Positions 7,714 to 15,908 are shown, counted from the stretch's first letter. The stretch is 24,643 nt of DNA from DATNFP01 sp035606335 (GCA_035606335.1 DATNFP010000153.1:1-24643), one strand, 5' to 3'. Translations and numbers: made by a program. Notes: a model not told the origin generated them from the letters alone.

Positions 7714-9075
7714 ATGACGATGAAACGCATTGCTACTATATTATTCCTTCTCCTTTCCCTGAGCGCAAGCACTGTTTATCTGCAATCCTGCTCTATGCAT
7801 GAAAAGCAGGATAACGCCATCCCTGCTTTGCTTGAGACAAAAGCGAACATAGCGCCGCAGGAAGAAACTGATAATATAAAAAGTACTTATGATAAAGCAG
7901 TACAGGCATTAAAAGACAACCCTGATGATATGAAGCAATACCTGACACTTGCTTCAGTATTTATTGCTGAAGGACGAATCACAGGCAATGGCAATTATTA
8001 TAGCAATGCAGCAGCAAAAATGCTTAACAAAGTTATTGACGCACATCCGGCTAGCCAGGATATGTTGTTTCAGGCATATAGTTTGAAATCTGCTGTACTG
8101 TTGAACATGCACCAATTTAAGGATGCACTTGACGTAGCTCAAAAAGGAACTGAAATTAGTGTATATAATGCCGGCATATGGGGAGCAATGGTAGATGCAA
8201 ATGTAGAATTGGGACATTATGATAGTGCTGTAAAAGATTGCGATAGGATGCTGAGCATTCGTCCGGATCTACGCTCTTATTCAAGAGCTTCATATCTGCG
8301 ACAAATATATGGAGACAACAGAGGCGCTATTGAAGCGATGAAAATGGCTGTTGAAGCCGGACCTGCAGGAGCAGAAAGTACAGAATGGGCAAGGGTGAAA
8401 CTTGGTGATCTATATATGAATATCGGCAGCCTGGATACTGCAGCATTTATATATAGCTCTTCATTAGTGTACCGTCCTAATTATCCATATGCAATGATGG
8501 GTTTAGCAAGTGTACAAAAAGCAAAAAAGAATTATGACTCAGCAATATATTATACGAGGAGCGCGATACAACTCTTAAGTGAAGCCGCTTTTGTTTCTTA
8601 CCTCGGTGATCTCTATGAGCTGAAAGGTGACTCTAATAAAGCTGCAGATGTAAGAAATGACGTTGTGAACCTATTAGAACAAGGACAGAAAGATGAAGCA
8701 AAAGATGCGATCATAAAACACAACATTAATAGGGAAATGGCAATGGCTTACCTGAATGATAACAAAGTGGACAAAGCATTACAATATGCTCAAAATGATT
8801 TGAACATGCGGCCGGACAATATTGACGCTAATAACCTGATAGCATGGATATATTACCTGAAAGGAGATTATACAAATGCTAAAATACATGCAGATAAAAT
8901 GCTCTTAACTAATACCAAAAATGCAAATACACTATACGAAGCAAGTGTAATATATACACGTACAGGTGACACTATAAAAGGGAATGAGCTAATGCAACAA
9001 GCAAAAGCAATAAACCCATTTATAGACCAAAAAATAGTAAATGAAACAGGGCATCAATATATCGCCAGCAAGTAA
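7714..9075 (+). CDS. TPR-repeat lipoprotein
   Basis: A 453-residue protein with a lipoprotein signal: a basic start, a hydrophobic core and the lipobox L23-Q-S-C26, so the mature chain is anchored by Cys26 to a membrane. The rest is helical with degenerate tetratricopeptide repeats; clear units include 'FKDALDVAQKGTEISVYNAG', 'YDSAVKDCDRMLSIRPDLRS', 'YDSAIYYTRSAIQ' and 'DKALQYAQNDLNMRPDN'. TPR proteins are protein-binding scaffolds. Start choice is ambiguous: ATG at 7714 or at 7720 (ATG-ACG-ATG), with no effect on the lipobox. It is followed after 9 bases by the HupE-like gene and clearly belongs to the same operon. A likely role is assembly or docking between surface and periplasmic parts of the locus; this is inferred from context only. 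Confidence 0.8.
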   Translation: MTMKRIATILFLLLSLSASTVYLQSCSMHEKQDNAIPALLETKANIAPQEETDNIKSTYDKAVQALKDNPDDMKQYLTLASVFIAEGRITGNGNYYSNAAAKMLNKVIDAHPASQDMLFQAYSLKSAVLLNMHQFKDALDVAQKGTEISVYNAGIWGAMVDANVELGHYDSAVKDCDRMLSIRPDLRSYSRASYLRQIYGDNRGAIEAMKMAVEAGPAGAESTEWARVKLGDLYMNIGSLDTAAFIYSSSLVYRPNYPYAMMGLASVQKAKKNYDSAIYYTRSAIQLLSEAAFVSYLGDLYELKGDSNKAADVRNDVVNLLEQGQKDEAKDAIIKHNINREMAMAYLNDNKVDKALQYAQNDLNMRPDNIDANNLIAWIYYLKGDYTNAKIHADKMLLTNTKNANTLYEASVIYTRTGDTIKGNELMQQAKAINPFIDQKIVNETGHQYIASK

Positions 9076-9084
9076 ATATGCTAT

Positions 9085-9747
9085 ATGAAAAAATATTGGT
9101 TTATACTATTGTTATTACTTGTCTGCTACCTGCCTGTATCTGCACACACTATTAATTATGTGCTCGACAAGCAAGACAATGGATCGGTATTTCTAAAATA
9201 CCTGACGTTAGGTTATAAGCATATCATACCATTAGGCTTTGATCATATTTTATTTATACTCTGTGTTTTCTTTCTTAATACCAATCTAAAAAAAGTGGTC
9301 TTACAGACCTCAATGTTTACCATAGCCCACTCCATTACCTTAGGGCTTGCTATGTATGGGATCATTAAACCGCCCAGCAATATTATAGAGCCGTTGATCG
9401 CTTTATCAATCATATTTCTTGCACTCGAAAACATCTTTTCTAACAAGGTGAAACCATGGAGGCTGGTGATGGTATTTCTGTTTGGCATGGTGCATGGGAT
9501 GGGATTTGCGGGTGCTCTTTCGCAGCTTGGCATGCCGCAATATGCATTTGCTACAGCATTAATCAGCTTCAATGTTGGTGTTGAATTAGGGCAGCTAACC
9601 ATTATTTTATTTATGTATTTTATTGTTGCCAGATCATTTTCAAATAAACTGTGGTATCGTAGTAGAATCGTAATTCCTGCTTCTGTAGTTATCGCAATTA
9701 TCGCCGGGTTCTGGACTATTCAAAGGGTGTTTTTTGTAAGCTATTGA
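9085..9747 (+). CDS. HupE/UreJ-like membrane protein
   Basis: A 220-residue protein with a signal peptide or first membrane segment (residues 1-20, ending VSA-H) and five to six further hydrophobic segments. Conserved polar residues within membrane regions fit the HupE/UreJ family: G-F-D53-H54 ('GFDHILF'), H82 ('TIAHSITL'), H137 ('GMVHGMGFAG') and N163/E167 ('FNVGVELGQ'). HupE and UreJ proteins are linked to nickel or cobalt transport for hydrogenase and urease. Neither enzyme is encoded in this window, so the substrate here is open. It lies 9 bases after the TPR lipoprotein and 67 bases before the TonB-dependent receptor start, placing a possible inner-membrane metal permease in the same unit as an outer-membrane importer. 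Confidence 0.85.
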   Translation: MKKYWFILLLLLVCYLPVSAHTINYVLDKQDNGSVFLKYLTLGYKHIIPLGFDHILFILCVFFLNTNLKKVVLQTSMFTIAHSITLGLAMYGIIKPPSNIIEPLIALSIIFLALENIFSNKVKPWRLVMVFLFGMVHGMGFAGALSQLGMPQYAFATALISFNVGVELGQLTIILFMYFIVARSFSNKLWYRSRIVIPASVVIAIIAGFWTIQRVFFVSY

Positions 9748-9814
9748 TAATAGTTTTTGCAATTCCAAACCATTGGATAGCTAGCCTCGTACATATTTGA
9801 TAATAAGTACGCTG

Positions 9815-12133
9815 ATGAAAATAATTATTACTAAAAAATTTACACTCCTTATACTATTTGTATTGCTTGCAACAATTGCCCGTGCACATACAGGTAGTTT
9901 CAGGGGAGTTATTTACAATGACAATTCCAAGAAGCCGCTTGAAGGTGTGAGCATCTGCATTAAAGCAATTAATATAAGCGCTGTTACTGATGCATTTGGG
10001 TCATTTTTTTTGAAGGGTATTGAGCCGGGTAAGTATCATATCGCAATTAGCTTTTTAGGATATCAAACAATAGAGGATGAAATAAAAATTGAGGAAGGTG
10101 TAACAACGGAATATTCATTAAACCTGATGCCTGCTGATGTAAAAATGAGTGAGGTAACTGTGAACGCAAAAAAAGATTTAAACCTTACAAGCATTAGCGG
10201 ATTGGATTTAAAATTAAGGCCTGTCAATTCAACACAAGACCTACTGCGATTAGTTCCAGGATTATTTACTGCACAGCACCAGGGAGGCGGCAAGGCAGAA
10301 CAAATTTTCCTGCGCGGGTTTGATGCTGACCATGGTACAGATGTAAACATAAGCGTCGATGGTATGCCAGTAAATATGGTTTCTCATGCACATGGGCAAG
10401 GGTTTGCAGATACACATTTTATTATTCCTGAAACGGTGCAGGAAATGGATTATGGCAAGGGTCCGTATCAAATAGACAAAGGCGACTTTGCAACTGCAGG
10501 TTGGGTCGGTTTCAAGTTGAAAAATTCATTGGATAACAGTTTTGTAAAAGTGGAAGGCGGTTCATTTGATTATTTCCGTACCGTTGTTGGCATCAATCTA
10601 CTTGATAGAAAATCAGGTAATAATAATCAGGAAGCGTATATAGCCGGGGATTATGGTTATTTCAGAGGGCCATTTGATATTTCCGAAAACTTCAATCGCT
10701 TTAACCTGATGGGTAAGTATACCAACTATCTTTCTTCAAACAAGATACTGAGCCTTACTCTATCGGGGTTTCAAAGTAACTGGGATGCTTCGGGACAAAT
10801 ACCAACAAGAGCTATTAAGGAAGGTATTGTAGACCGCTTTGGTGATCTTGATCCTGAAGGCGGTGTAACGAGCCGTTATAATATGAACCTGCAATATTTT
10901 CAATCTATTAATGAGCATAGCTATTTTAAAAGCAATATTTATCTCACTTACTACCAATTTAAGCTGTATTCTGATTTTACTTTTTTTCTTGTTGATTCTA
11001 TAAATGGCGACCAGATACGCCAGGCAGAAAAAAGAGCTATGGGTGGCTATAATAGTGAATACAGCACTTCTTATACTTTTCAGGGGTTGAGCATGAAAAC
11101 ACAGTTCGGGCTTGGTTTCAGATACGATGACATTATGAATGATGAATTGAGCCATACGATAGACAGATCAATAACACTCAATCCAATTGCATTGGGCGAT
11201 ATTCATGAAACGAATATTTACGGTTATTTTAACCAAACTATTTATTTACTGCCACAATTAGTGCTCACCGCAGGTACCCGGTATGATCAACTGATACAGA
11301 ACTATCACAACAAATTACCTAACGATGTATCAGATACGACTTTTTATCCTCACGCATTTAGCCCTAAGGCAGGTATCTATTATAACTTCGGAAATAACGC
11401 ACGTGTTTACTACAACTTTGGTGCAGGCTTTCATAGCAATGATACACGTACCGAAGCTCTTGCGCGGCAATCTTATACTCCTATATCTGGTGGCGCACAA
11501 CCTGTGCAATATGTTTTACCACTTGCGTTCTCTCATGATCTTGGTGTTATCATAAAGCCATACAATAAGTTATTAATGCAGGCAGCGCTGTGGATGCTCG
11601 ACCTGCAACAGGAGTTTACCTACGATGGAGATGAAGACAATGTATCGCCATCAGGGAAGACACATAGAGAGGGTATTGATTTCTCCGTTCGTTATGAGAT
11701 ACTGAAATGGCTGTATGTGGATGCAGACTTCAATTACTCTCACGCGCGCTATGTTGATTCTGCACCAGGACATAACTATTTGCCATTATCAACACCATTT
11801 ACATCTATAGGCGGTGTTACATTTAAAATCTCTAACAGTTTGTCCGCCGGCATTAGATACCGCCATATGAGTGATCGGCCTGCAACATCTGATAATAGCA
11901 TCATTGCTCCGGGCTATACTGTTTGCGATGCTGTTATCAACTATATCCGTCCCAGGTATGAATTTGGACTGCAGATGCAAAACCTATTTAATGTGCAATG
12001 GGATGAAGCAGCATTTGCTACAGAAACACGGTTGAGGAATGAGGCGGCAATGAATTTGCCTCCCCAGACAGATCTATGTTTTACTCCCGGAACACCTTTC
12101 TTTATTAAGGTTAGTGCTACCTATAAGTTTTGA
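9815..12133 (+). CDS. TonB-dependent outer-membrane receptor
   Basis: From the ATG at 9815 the product is 772 residues; an upstream in-frame TTG at 9797 adds six residues before the signal peptide and is unlikely. The signal peptide is residues 1-24 (IARA-H). Residues 27-110 form a carboxypeptidase-D regulatory-like domain ('GVIYNDNSKKPLEGVSI', 'FGSFFLKGIEPGKYHI'). The plug follows (about 115-240), then a 22-strand-type barrel ending in a C-terminal aromatic strand, 'FFIKVSATYKF'. The plug is unusually rich in histidine: 'DADHGTD' (H173) and 'SHAHGQGFADTH' (H191, H193, H201). Receptors of this class import scarce ligands using TonB energy. Together with the HupE-like gene just upstream, the histidines suggest a metal or metal complex as ligand, but this is inference. 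Confidence 0.9.
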   Translation: MKIIITKKFTLLILFVLLATIARAHTGSFRGVIYNDNSKKPLEGVSICIKAINISAVTDAFGSFFLKGIEPGKYHIAISFLGYQTIEDEIKIEEGVTTEYSLNLMPADVKMSEVTVNAKKDLNLTSISGLDLKLRPVNSTQDLLRLVPGLFTAQHQGGGKAEQIFLRGFDADHGTDVNISVDGMPVNMVSHAHGQGFADTHFIIPETVQEMDYGKGPYQIDKGDFATAGWVGFKLKNSLDNSFVKVEGGSFDYFRTVVGINLLDRKSGNNNQEAYIAGDYGYFRGPFDISENFNRFNLMGKYTNYLSSNKILSLTLSGFQSNWDASGQIPTRAIKEGIVDRFGDLDPEGGVTSRYNMNLQYFQSINEHSYFKSNIYLTYYQFKLYSDFTFFLVDSINGDQIRQAEKRAMGGYNSEYSTSYTFQGLSMKTQFGLGFRYDDIMNDELSHTIDRSITLNPIALGDIHETNIYGYFNQTIYLLPQLVLTAGTRYDQLIQNYHNKLPNDVSDTTFYPHAFSPKAGIYYNFGNNARVYYNFGAGFHSNDTRTEALARQSYTPISGGAQPVQYVLPLAFSHDLGVIIKPYNKLLMQAALWMLDLQQEFTYDGDEDNVSPSGKTHREGIDFSVRYEILKWLYVDADFNYSHARYVDSAPGHNYLPLSTPFTSIGGVTFKISNSLSAGIRYRHMSDRPATSDNSIIAPGYTVCDAVINYIRPRYEFGLQMQNLFNVQWDEAAFATETRLRNEAAMNLPPQTDLCFTPGTPFFIKVSATYKF

Positions 12134-12147
12134 TGCAAGCCGACTCT

Positions 12148-13377
12148 TTAAAAAACACGTTCGTCGAACGCACGTTCTCCGTGAAGAAATTCATCAAGGC
12201 CTTTGTCCTCTGCTTCTTCTGAAACTCTCACTTTAGTGACCACATTTATTACAGCAAGCATGACATAAGTAAATATGAAAGCATATAGACATGCGCCTAC
12301 TACGGCCACGATCTGGTGTATAAAAAATGTTGTGCCTCCTGCCATTAAACCGTCTGCGCCATTTACATTAATCGCTTTAGATGCAAAAACCCCAAGCAAT
12401 ATAGTGCCAAGACAACCGCCTATTCCATGCACTCCCCAAACATCTAATGCGTCATCCCAACCTATTTTATTTTTCAAGTTAACTGCGAGGTAACAAACGA
12501 CACCTGAAGCAATACCAATGATAACAGCGGCAGGCAGGGAAACAAAACCAGCGGCAGGAGTGATAGTCGCCAAACCCGCTACAGCGCCGGTAAGCAGCCC
12601 AACGAATTTAGGTTTTTTAGCCCTGCTCCATTCTATTATCAACCATGTGACAGCAGCGAAAGAGGCAGCAACGTCTGTATTAATAAAAGCCAAACCCGTC
12701 ACTGAATCAACATCAAGCTCACTGCCAGCATTAAATCCATACCAACCAAACCATAACAACCCTGTCCCGATAGCTATCAATGGTACGCTGCTGGGTGCGG
12801 AGTCACGATCTCTGCGCTTCCCTACATAAATCACTGATGCTAAAGCTGCAAACCCGGCAGTGGCATGAACAACGATACCGCCTGCAAAATCACGTACGCC
12901 CCATTGAGCCAGGAGACCACCTCCCCAAACCATGTGTGCAAACGGATAATATACCAGCAACTGCCACAAGACAAGAAATATAAGGTATGATTTGAAGGTT
13001 ACCCTGTTGACAAACGCGCCCGTTATCAAAGCAGGAGTGATAATAGCGAACATCATCTGGTAAGCCATAAATACAAACTCCGGCAGCTTATGATTGCCGG
13101 GAAATGGCGTATTTAAATTCACTCCAGCCATAAATGCCTTATCCAGATTTCCAATAACACCACCTAATTCATTGCCGCTAAAGCATAATGAATAGCCACA
13201 AATAAACCACATAATAGTGGTGATGCCCATTGAGACAAAACTCTGGATCATGATGCCCAGGATGTTTCTTTTACCTGCCAGGCCTCCATAAAAGAAAGCC
13301 AGGCCTGGTGTCATCAGCATAACAAGGCTGGTAGCAAGGAGCATAAAACCAGTGGTACCAGTGTCGAATGTTGCCAT
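12148..13377 (-). CDS. amt: Ammonium transporter (Amt family)
   Basis: A 409-residue protein with about eleven hydrophobic segments and the full Amt/Mep/Rh signature. The N-terminus reads 'TPGLAFFYGGL'. The conserved twin pore histidines are H171 ('IVVHATAG') and H317 ('WGVHGIGG'), and 'WFGWYGFNAGS' and 'DDALDVWGVHG' are intact. It conducts ammonium/ammonia across the inner membrane. The gene starts at the ATG at 13377, 15 bases after the stop of an outer-membrane porin gene on the same strand, so the two form an operon. No glnK/PII gene is next to it, which is the usual partner elsewhere. The C-terminal cytoplasmic tail (from about residue 383) is short and acidic. It converges on the TonB receptor gene with a 14-base gap. 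Confidence 0.95.
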   Translation of the reverse strand: MATFDTGTTGFMLLATSLVMLMTPGLAFFYGGLAGKRNILGIMIQSFVSMGITTIMWFICGYSLCFSGNELGGVIGNLDKAFMAGVNLNTPFPGNHKLPEFVFMAYQMMFAIITPALITGAFVNRVTFKSYLIFLVLWQLLVYYPFAHMVWGGGLLAQWGVRDFAGGIVVHATAGFAALASVIYVGKRRDRDSAPSSVPLIAIGTGLLWFGWYGFNAGSELDVDSVTGLAFINTDVAASFAAVTWLIIEWSRAKKPKFVGLLTGAVAGLATITPAAGFVSLPAAVIIGIASGVVCYLAVNLKNKIGWDDALDVWGVHGIGGCLGTILLGVFASKAINVNGADGLMAGGTTFFIHQIVAVVGACLYAFIFTYVMLAVINVVTKVRVSEEAEDKGLDEFLHGERAFDERVF

Positions 13378-13392
13378 AATTTTTATGTTTTC

Positions 13393-14526
13393 TTATGAAT
13401 TGATTTTTGTTTCTGTTCCTTTTATCAGATCGAATGATAATCCTATATTGAATAATATTTCCCAGCGGTAGTTCCTGTCCTGACCATTGTAATGAAAAAT
13501 ATTTTGATCCTGATCCATTTGCAATCTTCTTCCCTCAAGCCTGATATACGAATTCCCGGTTGGTTTGTATTCAATACCAGCGGTTACTCCCCATAATTTA
13601 TATCCTGTCAATTTTCCTGTCTGATCTGCAATGATGGTGGACATAAAACCGTTAGGATCATGGAATATTTCTCCTCGTCCATAAACTGCCAGCCATTTGA
13701 TGAACTGATATTTTATTGTCGTCAGGCCGCTATACATTGAGGCAGTTTTGTGTGGTATAACTATGTCAGAATTACGTTGAATACCAAAATCGCCACCTGC
13801 CTGTATCGTTATTTTCCTATGCTGGTAATTGATAAATGCGTTTTGATCAAACCGCAAATGTGATAAAGAATCTCCGGGAGGAGAATCATCACCGAGATAA
13901 TTTGTGTAACCAATACCTATGCCATTGCTAAAGGCGTAAGTGACACCTGCGCCAAAGGACTTCTTGTTGTTATTATCTTCAAATATTCCATAGCCATTCA
14001 GCAAGAATAAATTTATCTCTAATTGTTTTGTGGGATCAAAGTTCAGACGAAGTCCACTTTCATAATAAGGCTCATAGAATGTACCTATCGAAACGGAACT
14101 GGTAATATTCTCGATAGGCAAAAGAAATTCAGTACCAAAATGAGTCCTGAAGAAACCTGCATCAAGCCAAAGCATTTTACATATCCTGACACCGGCATGT
14201 GCTTCCTGTATAAAGTTGTAAGTTTTAGACCATGCACTTTGTGCAATATCGCCGAATTGAAATGTTGTTATTGCCCGAATTCTCTCGCCGTCATAATGAC
14301 CTGTGAATTGCATGGTATTCAGTCCAAAGGAATTACTGCGCGGCGATACTGTCGGGAATTTTTGAAAATTGCCTATCCCTACTGAATCTGTATAGTGCGC
14401 GTAATATCCATCTACATAAGCAGAAATAGAATAAGTGGCTGTCGTATCAACTTTTTGTGCGTCACTTATCAGTGAAAATGAAATACAGTGCATCAAAATA
14501 AAAATGGAAAAAATATTTTTTTTCAC
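13393..14526 (-). CDS. Outer-membrane beta-barrel porin (BBP2-like)
   Basis: I place the start at the GTG at 14526, which begins VKKNIFSIFILMHCISFSLI, a normal signal peptide cleaved before 'QKVDTT'; a further in-frame TTG at 14556 adds ten non-signal-like residues. The mature part, about 350 residues, alternates polar and hydrophobic residues in beta-barrel fashion, with aromatic girdles ('YFRT', 'GIGYTNYLGDD', 'YKLWGVTAGIEYKP') and ends 'EILFNIGLSFDLI' near the C-terminus. This fits the putative beta-barrel porin-2 family. It is the first gene of an operon with amt, which suggests that it lets ammonium or small nitrogen compounds across the outer membrane; that substrate is inferred from pairing alone. 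Confidence 0.7.
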   Translation of the reverse strand: MKKNIFSIFILMHCISFSLISDAQKVDTTATYSISAYVDGYYAHYTDSVGIGNFQKFPTVSPRSNSFGLNTMQFTGHYDGERIRAITTFQFGDIAQSAWSKTYNFIQEAHAGVRICKMLWLDAGFFRTHFGTEFLLPIENITSSVSIGTFYEPYYESGLRLNFDPTKQLEINLFLLNGYGIFEDNNNKKSFGAGVTYAFSNGIGIGYTNYLGDDSPPGDSLSHLRFDQNAFINYQHRKITIQAGGDFGIQRNSDIVIPHKTASMYSGLTTIKYQFIKWLAVYGRGEIFHDPNGFMSTIIADQTGKLTGYKLWGVTAGIEYKPTGNSYIRLEGRRLQMDQDQNIFHYNGQDRNYRWEILFNIGLSFDLIKGTETKINS

Positions 14527-14620
14527 TGTATTGATTTGATTTACAAACAATACCAAACATATTGATATTATTTTACAAAGTCAAGAGAGGGAATGCGATA
14601 AACAACTTGCGATTGCATAT

Positions 14621-15472
14621 TTAAAGATCGTCTCTTTCAAAATAGTCATTCGAGCCGTTTTTCTCATTTTCTGATAAAAAAATCTTTTGCTCTATTTTTT
14701 GGACAAAGTCGCTCCACAGTTGAAGCTGGGCAAGCGTTTCTGCCTGTTTAGGTGTAATTATCAATTGCCCATTCATGCCCCAAACAGACCCCGTATTAAT
14801 GTGGGAATGTGGAAATGCGAAAATGTGTTGATCGTTTTTTAAGTGAGAATTCGGGGATGTAATAATATGGTGGCTTTTAGGATCATGTTGCGAAAGATTA
14901 TTTCGGTTATCAATTATTTTTTCATTTGCCTCAATGATATAGTTGCTTCGTTCCTCGCAGTGACGCGTTTGGTTCGGGTAGGGGTTATCGGGCTCTTCTT
15001 CTATTATTTCTTCTTGTGCTTCTTTTGTTTCGGTGGGTTTTATGATGGGTGGGTTTTCCTGATCTCTTATGTATTTATCCGCATGGGGTAGTATCTCTTT
15101 GGCGAGGTTCAGGTCTGTTTTGGTGATCTGGTGAATGAAGTTCATGAGCACTTCTACTGTTTCGCCTACCGTTTGGCCATTTTTGATATTCTTTATTGTT
15201 AATGTAAGCTTTCTAATAATGTCAGCTTCCTGAGATGTTGGATATGGCTGCTCTGTCCGGCTTGCGATCATTTCGTTTATGGAGAGTAACTGCCGGTAAT
15301 ATTGTTCAGCAAGAATGGATGGTGTATACTGAGCAGATCTTTTTATTTCCGCCCAACGGCCTTCTTTAATCCACAAGTAAATTGTTTTTCGGTCTACATC
15401 AATCAATTCTGCGATTCGGGTTTGCGTGAGGTCTGTCTGGAAGTAGAGATCACGGGCTTGTTGTTTTTTCAT
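14621..15472 (-). CDS. Terminase-small-subunit-like HTH protein with repeat-derived insert
   Basis: From the ATG at 15472 the product is 283 residues; an in-frame GTG at 15490 adds six and lies inside a palindrome. Residues 1-45 form a helix-turn-helix ('LTQTRIAELIDVDRKTIYLW') like the DNA-binding N-terminus of phage gpP-type terminase subunits. A helical middle follows (about 50-145), then an acidic Pro/Glu linker ('EEIIEEEPDNPYP'). Next comes 'RHCEERSNYIIEAN', the translation of a widespread bacterial repeat element, and a His/Asn/Ser-rich low-complexity stretch. The gene closes with an ordinary C-terminus, 'MNGQLIITPKQAETLAQL', to 'YFERDDL'. No other phage gene is nearby, so it is more likely a chromosomal regulator than prophage. 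The frame is intact across the repeat, which suggests tolerated insertion in a linker. Confidence 0.6.
   Translation of the reverse strand: MKKQQARDLYFQTDLTQTRIAELIDVDRKTIYLWIKEGRWAEIKRSAQYTPSILAEQYYRQLLSINEMIASRTEQPYPTSQEADIIRKLTLTIKNIKNGQTVGETVEVLMNFIHQITKTDLNLAKEILPHADKYIRDQENPPIIKPTETKEAQEEIIEEEPDNPYPNQTRHCEERSNYIIEANEKIIDNRNNLSQHDPKSHHIITSPNSHLKNDQHIFAFPHSHINTGSVWGMNGQLIITPKQAETLAQLQLWSDFVQKIEQKIFLSENEKNGSNDYFERDDL
14798..14828. repeat. Degenerate short tandem repeat within the HTH gene
   Basis: On the plus strand several 7- to 8-base units follow each other, of the form AATGTGG, GAATGTGG, AAATGCG, AAAATGTG. They encode the His/Phe-rich stretch 'HIFAFPHSHIN' on the minus strand. Such units can change in number by slippage. 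Confidence 0.5.
14939..14966. repeat. REP-like repeat fragment inside a coding frame
   Basis: The plus strand around 14943-14962 reads TTGCTTCGTTCCTCGCAGTG. From memory this is the core of a dispersed repeat seen in many unrelated genomes, translated on the other strand as 'HCEERSN'. Here it sits in the linker of the HTH gene without breaking its frame. Confidence 0.55.
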
Positions 15473-15492
15473 TGTGATATTTTTTATCACAA
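15472..15492. promoter_or_regulatory. Perfect palindrome at the start codon of the HTH gene
   Basis: TTGTGATA (15472-15479) and TATCACAA (15485-15492) are perfect 8-bp arms with a 5-base T/A spacer. One arm touches the ATG of the HTH gene. It could be an operator for self-repression, or in mRNA a hairpin next to the start codon that limits translation. Confidence 0.5.
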
Positions 15493-15546
15493 AGTTTTGG
15501 AGGATTATGGACTTGAGAAAATTGGATTTTTATGGTTATCGTGTTT

Positions 15547-15565
15547 CTGTATAGTGACTATACAG
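15547..15565. promoter_or_regulatory. Perfect 19-bp palindrome upstream of the HTH gene
   Basis: CTGTATAG (15547-15554) and CTATACAG (15558-15565) are perfect 8-bp arms around TGA. The geometry suits a dimeric regulator. It lies 75 bases before the HTH gene start, a good distance for an operator. An imperfect direct repeat of GTTTGCA lies just beyond it, at about 15588-15606. Confidence 0.5.
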
Positions 15566-15629
15566 TTTTGGCATAATCATAAAAAAAGTTTGCAGGATGT
15601 TTGCAACTTTGGGCGGAGATGTTTAATAA

Positions 15630-15812
15630 TTATTTTATTGGCATAAACTCCTTTGCTTTCGCTGCATTATCTATTTCAATAAAATATAGCTCAGTTACAC
15701 CTTCTACTTTGAAACTAGCCATAGCTCGATTCAGAATAGAGTTAGAAAGAGATTTTAATTTACCATGATTAATGAGATTCTTCACTTCGCGGCTTTGCAC
15801 TTTGCTTTGCAC
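15630..15812 (-). pseudogene. Possible small protein or gene remnant, unrecognised
   Basis: A minus-strand frame of 60 codons from a GTG at 15812. The first 13 codons are made of REP-like repeat sequence (copy A, 15774-15831) and are not gene-like. The rest, 'ILNRAMASFKVEGVTELYFI' and onward to 'AKEFMPIK', has a sensible protein composition and could be the end of a gene whose front was replaced by repeats. I do not recognise it and see no promoter or start that would make it functional. Confidence 0.2.
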
Positions 15813-15831
15813 TACGTTCTGAATGACAACC
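15774..15831. repeat. REP-like repeat, copy A
   Basis: A 58-base unit starting GAGATTCTTC and ending GAATGACAACC. It aligns without gaps to copy B (15841-15898) at 45 of 58 positions by my count. The ends resemble the dispersed 'GAGATCCTTCG...GGATGACA' repeat seen in many Bacteroidota genomes. Confidence 0.6.
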
Positions 15832-15840
15832 CTGATTAAG

Positions 15841-15898
15841 GAGATCCTTCGCTACGCGGCTTGACACATGGCTATGCGCTTCGCTCTGGATGACAAAC
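15841..15898. repeat. REP-like repeat, copy B
   Basis: The second 58-base unit, starting GAGATCCTTCGC and ending CTCTGGATGACAAAC, nine bases after copy A (period 67). It is closer than copy A to the usual dispersed form, so copy A is probably the older or more decayed one. Confidence 0.6.
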
Positions 15899-15908
15899 AA
15901 AGTTTTAA

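Noticed and set aside
9757..9799. Promoter in front of the TonB receptor gene
   Set aside because: CATATTTG at 9792-9799 is near the -7 consensus but no TTG lies 19-21 bases upstream, and the gene fits the upstream operon.
12518..12829. A 103-codon plus-strand frame opposite amt
   Set aside because: Ala/Pro/Thr-rich translation of the antisense of a conserved transporter; no start context or motif.
15302..15646. A 114-codon plus-strand frame across the HTH gene start
   Set aside because: It overlaps the HTH domain antisense and the palindromes; Cys/Phe-rich composition typical of a shadow frame.
15774..15898. CRISPR-like array
   Set aside because: Only two diverged units with a 9-base gap; unit size and divergence fit REP-like repeats, and no cas gene is present.
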